Assembly (NCBI GenBank): GCA_002421995.1
Contig: DISP01000117.1
Span: forward strand, 1-17,774
Source: Bacteroidales bacterium UBA6207
Lineage (GTDB): Bacteria > Bacteroidota > Bacteroidia > Bacteroidales > F082
DNA: 17,774 nucleotides
Direction of reading: 5' to 3'
Shown here piece by piece: positions 5,639 to 12,426 of the stretch. Positions within the stretch are counted from its first letter, which is position 1. The number at the start of each line of letters is the position of its first letter. The notes below the pieces were generated by a model that ran no database searches, was not told where the DNA came from, and saw only the letters and a program-made list of their open reading frames with translations. The position numbers were made by a program, and so were the translations under genes.

Positions 5639-8602
5639 ATGACGAGAGCAGGCTTTTTTTTAATATGTTTTCTTTTTTCGGCCTCTGTCCACGCGCAAAC
5701 CCCGTACTTCCGTGTTTATGATGGCAGTTTTGGATTGCCATCTTCCGAGGTTTACAGCGGAATACAGGACCGACAGGGTTATTTGTGGTTTGCTACCGAC
5801 CATGGGCTCGCCCGCTTTGATGGTTACCAGTTTAAAACATTCGACATTCAGGCAGGACTTCCCGAAAATTCTGTTTTCTACTTCCGTAATGACAGCAAAG
5901 GGCGCACATGGTTTAATACCTATGACGGAAAACTTGGATACCTTTTCGAAGGAGAAGTATTTGCATACAAATTCAATGATGTGCTACAGTCATTGCTGCG
6001 CAACGAACCCCTTAGTAATTTTGCCGTTTTTCACTCCTATTGGATTGACGGCGATGATAAAGCACATTTCTTTCTGCAAAGGATAGGCTACTTTACGATT
6101 GATGCCCAGGGCAAGCTCGAAACCATTGATGATATCAACAACAAAAACACCTTAGTAATACAATTTGATCATTCAAACACACCATTTTTTTACGGGCCGG
6201 GTTTATTAAAGTTCGACAGCATCGAAATTCACTACAAAAACAAAACCTTCCGGTCAATCGTAACACAGCTTGATGATAAACTGGCATTACCCAAGAATTT
6301 TTCTGCAATTGCCATTGATACCACATTTATACTATCATTTCAGCACACCATTTCAAGGTATGACGGCAATGTGTTTAAAACAAAATTTGTAAGTCCTAAA
6401 TATGTAGTTGGATTAAATATTGACAATGAGGGTCATATTTGGGCCATGACCCTTGGTGGCGGAGTATATGTTTTAGACAAAAGCTTAAATGTATTGTATC
6501 ATTTTTTTAAGTCTGAGTCCTTTACATCATTTTTACAGGACCATGAGGGAGGTATTTGGCTCACATCAGTCAACAAAGGGGTTTTTTATATTCCCAATCT
6601 GCACCATCACACCATCAGCCGGGCAGATTTCGGTTTCGATGAACCAATTGTCAACATGGCGCTTGACCACCGGGGTGAGCTGTGGACAGTATTTTTTTCA
6701 GGAAAAATCAGTTGTCTGACCGAAAAAGAAACCAAATCTTGTCAGCTGCCACTCGCATCAAGAGAGTTTATTGTTAGTGTCTTGGCCGATCCTTGCCGTG
6801 ACAGGATTTGGGTAGCCACCGACAGAAATCTTTTTTATATTGAAAATCACCAGGTTAAACGATTTAAATTCGTAATACCCAGGCATCCAGATGTGACAAT
6901 GCCAGCTATAAAATCTCTTGCACTCGATACCACTGACTGTAGCTTATGGATTGGGCTCTTTTATGGCTTTTCGAATGTATTAAAAGATGGAACCACGTCA
7001 TGTATAAGTCATCTGGACAAAGATTTTCATGAGCGCATTGAATGCATCGAGGTGGATCGTGCCGGAAAGGTGTGGGCAGGAGCCACAAGAGGACTCTTCT
7101 CTGTTGAAGCTGACAGCATCATTGCTTTTGGAGACAAATATCCACTGCTTGGAAGCCGCATCATCGCTTTGAAAGCAATAAACGACAGCATTTGGATTGG
7201 CACAAGAGGAAACGGGCTCTTGCTGCTTACGGCTGACAGCCTCCGACAGTTCACCATGGGCGACGGTTTGCCCTCAAACTCAGTGAAAACCCTCGAAATC
7301 TTTGAAAACACGATCATTGCCGGAACAAACAACGGTGCCGCAGTTATAAGCAGAAAGCTCAAAGACAACAACATTTTGATCAAACGGCAGCTTGGAAGCA
7401 TGGAACTATTGAGCAAGGAAGTGCAACAAGTCATTGTGAAAAATGATTCTGTCATTATTCTTTCAAAAGCCGGCATAAGTGTTTTTAATGATTTTAACAG
7501 CACTGCCAAAACATTCAAAATGCCCATACTGATACGGAGTCTGAAAGTTAAAAATCAAGCTGTCAGGCATGGGGAAGAGGTCAGGATTCCTTATGAGAAC
7601 AACAGCCTGAGTATTGAATATTTCGGTATCTCTTATTTAAAATCGGGCAAACACACCTACCGTCACCGCCTTTTGGGGCTTGAGTACGACTGGATTATTA
7701 ATCAACAAACCCAGGCGCAATACCCTTTCCTGCCGGCCGGCTCATACCGCTTCGAAGTGGAAGTGCTGAATACTGACGGCCAGTGGAGTAGCTTAAAAAC
7801 GCCTCTGACCATCATTGTTGAAAAACCCTATTGGCAAAAATGGTGGTTCGTTTTTCTGCTTGTTATCGCGCTAAGCTCTATTGCTTTTGGTCTGTTCAGA
7901 ATGATTGAGTCGCAGCGACACCGGAATCGTCAACGCACGAATGATCTCCATCGTTATAAACAGGAGGCATTGGCCAACCAAATGAATCCTCATTTTCTTT
8001 TTAATGCACTCAACACGGTGCAGCGGTATATCCTCGACAACGACAAAATTTCATCAACGAGGTATCTTTCAACTTTTTCAAGCCTCATGCGAACCATTTT
8101 GAATCATTCGCAGCTGCAGCGTGTAAGCCTCGAAGATGAAATCAATGTGTTGAGGCTTTATGTTGAGATGGAGTCGGCGCGCTTCAAGGATAGATTTACA
8201 CAAACAATTGAATGCGAAGCTATTATTGATCAAAAGCAAACCTTGATCCCGGTATTTTTTATCCAACCTTTGGTGGAGAATGCCATTAAGCATGGATTGA
8301 TGAACAGCACCAAACAAGGCATGTTAAGTATAAATTTCATCTGTAAAAACAATGATTTGATTTGCATTGTTGAAGACAACGGAATCGGACGTAAAGCCGC
8401 ATCAGCATTAAAACCCTTGCATGATAAAACCTCTTTGGGCATTAGCATCATTCAAAAAAGAATATCTTTGATCAATCAAAGCTCAGGAACATCAATACGT
8501 TTAGAATATCTTGACCTTTATGATGAACTGAAAACGCCCCAGGGCACAAAAGCCATAATTATTTTTCCGGAGACAATACAAAAACTATATCAAAATGAAT
8601 AA
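5639..8602 (+). CDS. LytS-type sensor histidine kinase with 14-blade Reg_prop sensor region
   Basis: Membrane sensor kinase of 987 aa. A signal peptide ends near residue 20 (VHAQ). Residues ~25-630 contain about 14 two-component-regulator propeller motifs, enough for two seven-bladed propellers, for example YLWFATDHGLARF, HIWAMTLGGGVYVL, GIWLTSVNKGVFYI, KVWAGATRGLFSV and SIWIGTRGNGLLLL. A Y_Y_Y domain (~640-730, with GLEYDW and LPAGSYRFEV) and one membrane helix (~735-754) follow. The cytoplasmic kinase is the His_kinase/LytS type: phospho-acceptor H785 in NQMNPHFLFNALN, N-box N881 in VENAIKHG, DNGIG (913-917) and the second glycine box around G934. The sensor half is that of Bacteroidetes hybrid systems that detect oligosaccharides, but this protein has no fused receiver or HTH, and no polysaccharide-use genes lie nearby, so the ligand is unknown. 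Its end overlaps the receiver gene by 8 bp, implying translational coupling. Confidence 0.95.
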   Translation: MTRAGFFLICFLFSASVHAQTPYFRVYDGSFGLPSSEVYSGIQDRQGYLWFATDHGLARFDGYQFKTFDIQAGLPENSVFYFRNDSKGRTWFNTYDGKLGYLFEGEVFAYKFNDVLQSLLRNEPLSNFAVFHSYWIDGDDKAHFFLQRIGYFTIDAQGKLETIDDINNKNTLVIQFDHSNTPFFYGPGLLKFDSIEIHYKNKTFRSIVTQLDDKLALPKNFSAIAIDTTFILSFQHTISRYDGNVFKTKFVSPKYVVGLNIDNEGHIWAMTLGGGVYVLDKSLNVLYHFFKSESFTSFLQDHEGGIWLTSVNKGVFYIPNLHHHTISRADFGFDEPIVNMALDHRGELWTVFFSGKISCLTEKETKSCQLPLASREFIVSVLADPCRDRIWVATDRNLFYIENHQVKRFKFVIPRHPDVTMPAIKSLALDTTDCSLWIGLFYGFSNVLKDGTTSCISHLDKDFHERIECIEVDRAGKVWAGATRGLFSVEADSIIAFGDKYPLLGSRIIALKAINDSIWIGTRGNGLLLLTADSLRQFTMGDGLPSNSVKTLEIFENTIIAGTNNGAAVISRKLKDNNILIKRQLGSMELLSKEVQQVIVKNDSVIILSKAGISVFNDFNSTAKTFKMPILIRSLKVKNQAVRHGEEVRIPYENNSLSIEYFGISYLKSGKHTYRHRLLGLEYDWIINQQTQAQYPFLPAGSYRFEVEVLNTDGQWSSLKTPLTIIVEKPYWQKWWFVFLLVIALSSIAFGLFRMIESQRHRNRQRTNDLHRYKQEALANQMNPHFLFNALNTVQRYILDNDKISSTRYLSTFSSLMRTILNHSQLQRVSLEDEINVLRLYVEMESARFKDRFTQTIECEAIIDQKQTLIPVFFIQPLVENAIKHGLMNSTKQGMLSINFICKNNDLICIVEDNGIGRKAASALKPLHDKTSLGISIIQKRISLINQSSGTSIRLEYLDLYDELKTPQGTKAIIIFPETIQKLYQNE

Positions 8603-8996
8603 GCCAATCAAAGTTGTTATCGTAGATGATGAACCCGATGCTATAAAATCCATAGAGTTGATTATCAGTGAGTTTTGTAAAGATATCGAGGTTGTTGCCA
8701 CAGCAAATATGATTGACAAAGCCTGGGACCTCATCAAGGCCACCGAGCCTGATCTTGTTTTTCTTGATATTGACATGCCGCGCGGCACAGGTTTCGATTT
8801 GCTTGAGCGTTTTCCATTAAGAAGATTTGGCGTTGTTTTTATAACAGCCTATTCAAAATATGTTGGAAAAGCAGAACGCTATGGCGCCTTCGCCTATTTA
8901 CACAAACCAATTGATATTGACCTGTTTAACCAGACCGTCGAACGTTTCAGGCAGCACTTAGACGGAGGGCAAAGTCAGGTCTTCAAGCTTATGTAA
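8595..8996 (+). CDS. Receiver-only response regulator (LytR-type REC, no LytTR domain)
   Basis: Single CheY-like receiver of 133 aa. The acidic pocket is D11-D12 in VIVDDEPDA, the phospho-acceptor is D58 in LVFLDIDMP, the conserved threonine is T84 in FITAY, and K104 sits in LHKPID. These features match receivers of LytR/AlgR regulators that pair with LytS kinases. Such regulators are normally about 240 aa because a LytTR DNA-binding domain follows. Here the protein stops about 12 residues after the receiver's last helix, and a strong terminator begins 7 nt later, leaving no room for a hidden or frameshifted LytTR domain. It therefore cannot bind DNA in the usual way. It may act by protein contact or relay phosphate to an Hpt protein, such as the one encoded at 4411-4800. 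Its ATG overlaps the last 8 bp of the kinase gene. Confidence 0.93.
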   Translation: MNKPIKVVIVDDEPDAIKSIELIISEFCKDIEVVATANMIDKAWDLIKATEPDLVFLDIDMPRGTGFDLLERFPLRRFGVVFITAYSKYVGKAERYGAFAYLHKPIDIDLFNQTVERFRQHLDGGQSQVFKLM

Positions 8997-9003
8997 CCCA
9001 AAT

Positions 9004-9041
9004 AAAAAAAAGCGAAGCTTTTGACAGCTTCGCTTTTTTTT
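9004..9041. terminator. Bidirectional intrinsic terminator between receiver and EF-G paralog genes
   Basis: A perfect inverted repeat: eight A then GCGAAGC (9004-9018), an 8-nt loop, then GCTTCGC and eight T (9027-9041). The GC-rich core followed by a T-run works in both directions. It lies 7 nt after the receiver stop on the plus strand and 21 nt after the EF-G paralog stop on the minus strand, so it can end both convergent transcripts. Confidence 0.92.
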
Positions 9042-9062
9042 GAGAAAAGGGTGATCTTTGAT

Positions 9063-11198
9063 CTATTCTTCCTCTTTGAGTTTTTCTTCGTATTCTTTGA
9101 GCAATTTCGTCTGAACATCACTTGGAACTTGCGCGTATTCAGCATACTTCATTGTAAATGTACCGCGGCCGCTGGTGATGGCACTCAGCGAAGTGCTGTA
9201 ACGGTCCATTTCGGCCAATGGCACCTTGGCTTTGATAATCTGGTATTTATTGTCAGAATCCATACCCATGATCACAGCACGACGTCCCTGCAGGTCGGTC
9301 ATAACAGCTCCCATCATATCTTCAGGCATACGCACTGCGATGTCGTAGATCGGCTCCATGATCTTTGGTCCGGCATTTTTAAATGCTGCACTGAAAGCAT
9401 GACGTCCGGCCAGTTTAAACGAAATTTCATTTGAATCAACCGGGTGCATTTTTCCGTCATAGACATAAACCACGATGTCGCGGGCATACGAACCGGTGAG
9501 TGGGCCTTCTTCCAGACGTTCCATGATACCTTTCAGGATTGCCGGCATGAAGCGTGCATCAATTGAACCACCAACGATACAGTTGTTGAAGATAAGTTTT
9601 CCGCCCCAGCTGAGGATGTGCTCTTCTTTTCCGCGCACCGGAAAATCTGTTGGGTCTTTATATCCCTCAAAATAGGGTTGAACCATCAGGTGAACCTCTC
9701 CAAACTGACCCGACCCGCCTGATTGTTTCTTATGGCGATAATCAGCTTTGGCCGGCTTGGTGATGGTTTCGCGGTAAGGAATCTTTGGTGAGAAAAATTC
9801 GGCTTCGAGTTTATAAGTGTGATCGAGGTACCATTTAACAGTATTCAGATGGTATTCTCCCTGACATTGAATAATGAGCTGGCGCAATTCGCGCGAAAGG
9901 CCCGCATTGAAGGTTGGATCAACGCGGTGCATATCCTGAAGAATGCTGCCCAATTTTTCATCATCGGTTGAGCTGACAGCTTTAACGGCAGTGGTGAAAA
10001 TCGGATCGGGATAAGCAATCGGTTCAAAACCTGCATCAGCAGCTTTTGGATCCATGAGGGAGTCATTGGCACGGGCATCTTTTAGCTTGATGGTAACTGC
10101 AATATCACCGGCAACAACTTTCTCGATTTTTTCGCGGTTTTTACCATTGACAATCATCAACTGCGAAATTCTTTCCTTATTCCCCGAGCGCGGGTTGATA
10201 AGGTCCTGACCTTCGGTGATCTCGCCGCCATAAACTTTGATAAGCGAAACTTCGCCCAGGTGCTGCTCATTGGCCAATTTGAAGATAAACAAGGAAGCAG
10301 GGTTTGCAACGCTGCATTTAACAACTTTTCCGTTTGTAAGTGCGCGACCCGGTAAACAGTTTGGTGCCGGACAGGTAAAGACGATGAAATCCATCAGGCG
10401 ATGCACCCCAATACCATGCTTTGAAGCACCGCAGAAAACTGGGAACACTCCTCTCGAAATCATTCCCATTTGAATGCCGCGACGCACTTCGCTCAGGTCG
10501 AGATTGTCTTCTTCGAAATATTTTTCCATCAGCGACTCTTCACCTTCGGCAGCATTTTCAATCAGGCTGCGGTGCAGACGCTCGGCTTTTTCCATTTCTG
10601 CAGCCGGAATGTCCAACACTTCTGGGGCTCCGCCACCTTGCTTGAACCTGAGCATTTTCATAAGCATCAGGTCAATAATGCTGTCGAAGCCTTCGCCGGT
10701 CTTAACAGGATATTGTGTAAGGGTAACCTTTTCGCCGAAATAATCACGCAATTGCTTAACAGTTTCGTCGAAGTTTGAGTTGTGATGGTCGAGATGATTG
10801 ATAAAAAACACAACAGGAGTTCCGGCTTTCTCAGCTTGTCTCCAGGCGTTTTCGGTGGTAGCTTCCACCCCGTTTTGTCCGTTCACGGTGAAAATGGCCG
10901 TATCAGCAACACTGACAGCTGCCAGAATGTCGCCTGTATAATCACTGAATCCGGGAGCATCAAGGATATTGATCTTTTTTCCTTCGTGAAGGGTGTGCAT
11001 CAGTGATAGATTGACCGAAATCTGACGCTCGGTTTCGATGGGCCGATAGTCCGAAACAGTATTTTTATCATCTACAGTACCTTTGCGATTGATGACCTTG
11101 CCCTCGAACAACATATTCTCGGCCAAGGTCGTTTTACCCGATTTGGCTGCACCTATCAGGGCGATATTCCTGATCTCTTCTGTTTGGTAAATCTTCAT
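9063..11198 (-). CDS. EF-G paralog (FusA2 type) with altered GTPase motifs
   Basis: Five-domain elongation factor G-like protein of 711 aa, near the usual 700. The P-loop is intact (GAAKSGKTT, res 16-24). Switch I lacks RGIT and reads RQIS (58-61). Switch II reads DAPGFSDY (80-87) where EF-G has DTPGHVDF, so F84 replaces the catalytic histidine; codon 10947-10949 confirms this. The G4 motif is NHLD (134-137) instead of NK.D. Domain IV is recognisable (QSGGSGQFG, IVGGSIDARFMPA, HPVDSNEISFKLA) and carries an extra stretch of about 17-23 residues around 513-535. Domain V ends with ITSGRGTFTMKYAEYAQVP. The start MKIYQTEEI.NIAL.G resembles the Bacteroides EF-G2 (FusA2) group, reported to promote translocation without GTP hydrolysis during starvation. 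The frame extends to a TTG at 11255, but the ATG at 11198, preceded by AGAGA, fits the family. The housekeeping EF-G must be elsewhere. Confidence 0.92.
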   Translation of the reverse strand: MKIYQTEEIRNIALIGAAKSGKTTLAENMLFEGKVINRKGTVDDKNTVSDYRPIETERQISVNLSLMHTLHEGKKINILDAPGFSDYTGDILAAVSVADTAIFTVNGQNGVEATTENAWRQAEKAGTPVVFFINHLDHHNSNFDETVKQLRDYFGEKVTLTQYPVKTGEGFDSIIDLMLMKMLRFKQGGGAPEVLDIPAAEMEKAERLHRSLIENAAEGEESLMEKYFEEDNLDLSEVRRGIQMGMISRGVFPVFCGASKHGIGVHRLMDFIVFTCPAPNCLPGRALTNGKVVKCSVANPASLFIFKLANEQHLGEVSLIKVYGGEITEGQDLINPRSGNKERISQLMIVNGKNREKIEKVVAGDIAVTIKLKDARANDSLMDPKAADAGFEPIAYPDPIFTTAVKAVSSTDDEKLGSILQDMHRVDPTFNAGLSRELRQLIIQCQGEYHLNTVKWYLDHTYKLEAEFFSPKIPYRETITKPAKADYRHKKQSGGSGQFGEVHLMVQPYFEGYKDPTDFPVRGKEEHILSWGGKLIFNNCIVGGSIDARFMPAILKGIMERLEEGPLTGSYARDIVVYVYDGKMHPVDSNEISFKLAGRHAFSAAFKNAGPKIMEPIYDIAVRMPEDMMGAVMTDLQGRRAVIMGMDSDNKYQIIKAKVPLAEMDRYSTSLSAITSGRGTFTMKYAEYAQVPSDVQTKLLKEYEEKLKEEE

Positions 11199-11242
11199 AT
11201 AAATCTCTGTTAAATTAACACTTATGCATAAAATAAAGGTGG

Positions 11243-11250
11243 CAAATTTA
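11243..11250 (-). promoter_or_regulatory. Putative -7 box for the EF-G paralog gene
   Basis: The minus strand reads TAAATTTG, a match to TAnnTTTG, 44 nt upstream of the ATG at 11198. No TTG -33 element is present at the usual distance. The rest of the 203-bp gap to the kinase gene (11199-11401) holds no gene and only weak dyads (11282-11306 and 11350-11364). Confidence 0.4.
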
Positions 11251-11401
11251 ATCAAATACCCTGAATAAAAAAAACAGGCTCCTTATTTAAATTGATGCTG
11301 AATAAGACTCGGACATCGTGAAGGATTCGTACTGCACAATCTGCCTGGTAAATGCAGGGCATTTTCATTGAACAGATTGGAAATAACTGACTTATTTAGC
11401 T

Positions 11402-12379
11402 TTAGGTAAGATTTTCCAGATGTCTGTGGATGTTTTCCCATCTCTTGGTATCCATCTTTGGGCCAATCACTTCAACAACATTGCCGGCAAGTACAGAACC
11501 GCTTTTACCCGATTTTTCAAGACCCCAGCCATTGATCCAGCCGTGCAGAAAACCAGCAGCAAACAAGTCGCCTGCTCCTGTAGTGTCTTTCACCTCAACT
11601 TTGATGGCTTCTACTTTTACAAGATTTTCTCCTTGCCGAATCAGCGATCCCTTTGCTCCGGTTTTTACAACAGCAACTTCGCAAAGGCGACCTAAAATAT
11701 CCACTGATTCTTCAGGCGATTTGCCTGTAAAAGCCTTTGCTTCTTCCTCATTGGCAAAAACGATGTCAACAAACTGTTCCAGAATGCGGCCAAGCAGGGC
11801 AAGATTGGCTTCAACCACGTTGTAACTAGCAAGGTCGAGCACTATTTTGAGCCCTTCTTTTTGTGCCAACTCGAGCGCCTTTATCAAAAGCTGCTCGTTT
11901 TGCACCAGATAACCTTCAACATAGAGGTAGTCATATCCTTTGAAGAGTGATGCGTCAAGGTGGTTTTCCGAAAGCTCGACAGCAGCCCCGAGATAGGTTG
12001 CAAAAGTGCGTTCACCATCGCTGGTGATCATCCCGTTGGCAATGCCTGTGGGCGTATCGCTTTTCGCCAGGAGGGGTTTTATACCTGCTTCCTGCATGTC
12101 GGCATGAAAGAATTGTCCGGTTTCATCGGTTCCAACGTGTCCGATAAAAGCTGTTTCAACACCCAATCGCGCCAATCCATGAATGGTGTTTGCTGCTGAA
12201 CCGCCTGATGCTTTCGATTGCTTCATGCCGGCAGTGGTTTGCGCGATCATGGTGCAGGTGGTTCCGCTAACGAGTTGCATACTACCTTTTGGAAGGCGAA
12301 GCTGCTCCAAAATCAACTCATCTTCCACCATCGTCAAAATGTCAACAAGTGCATTTCCAATTCCCAATACTTTTGTCAT
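11402..12379 (-). CDS. PfkB-family sugar kinase, adenosine-kinase-like
   Basis: Cytosolic kinase of 325 aa in the ribokinase/PfkB family, which phosphorylates a hydroxymethyl group of a nucleoside or sugar using ATP. The N-terminal strand carries GIGNALVDI (6-14). PfkB signature 1 is GGSAANTIHGLARLG onward to IGHVG (59-83). Signature 2 is DTTGAGDLFAAGFLHG (265-280), with D271 as the catalytic base and the GAGD anion hole. FANEEEAKAFTG (208-219) is also typical. Members with this overall sequence in Bacteroidetes are usually annotated as adenosine kinase, which salvages adenosine to AMP, but ribokinase- or fructokinase-like activity cannot be excluded. The frame runs to a TTG at 12397 that lies within the promoter-like box, so the ATG at 12379 is preferred. 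It follows the giant surface-protein gene by 47 bp on the same strand; no terminator was seen between them, so read-through is possible. Confidence 0.92.
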   Translation of the reverse strand: MTKVLGIGNALVDILTMVEDELILEQLRLPKGSMQLVSGTTCTMIAQTTAGMKQSKASGGSAANTIHGLARLGVETAFIGHVGTDETGQFFHADMQEAGIKPLLAKSDTPTGIANGMITSDGERTFATYLGAAVELSENHLDASLFKGYDYLYVEGYLVQNEQLLIKALELAQKEGLKIVLDLASYNVVEANLALLGRILEQFVDIVFANEEEAKAFTGKSPEESVDILGRLCEVAVVKTGAKGSLIRQGENLVKVEAIKVEVKDTTGAGDLFAAGFLHGWINGWGLEKSGKSGSVLAGNVVEVIGPKMDTKRWENIHRHLENLT

Positions 12380-12394
12380 GTAATATTTTTGTTG

Positions 12395-12402
12395 CAAAAG
12401 TA
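12395..12402 (-). promoter_or_regulatory. Putative -7 box for the PfkB kinase gene
   Basis: The minus strand reads TACTTTTG, matching TAnnTTTG, 15 nt before the ATG at 12379. A -33 TTG is not found at the expected place; CTG lies 18 bp upstream. If it is used, the leader is under 10 nt. It would let the kinase be expressed independently of the upstream giant gene. Confidence 0.35.
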
Positions 12403-12426
12403 TTGAATTTTGATTGGTCGCAGGCC

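Noticed and set aside
5639..8996. Hybrid two-component system (HTCS) controlling a polysaccharide utilisation locus
   Set aside because: The sensor half matches, but the kinase has no fused receiver or AraC-type HTH, and no SusC/SusD or glycoside hydrolase genes are in the window.
8997..9062. A LytTR domain lost from the receiver gene by frameshift
   Set aside because: Only 66 bp separate the receiver stop from the next gene, and a perfect terminator fills most of it; about 300 bp would be needed.
11350..11364. Hairpin AAATGC-AGG-GCATTT (and a weaker CTTATT/AATAAG dyad at 11282-11306) as a terminator for the PfkB kinase gene
   Set aside because: The stem is 6 bp with a 3-nt loop and no following T-run; the T-run at 11267-11274 on the minus strand has no good stem directly before it.
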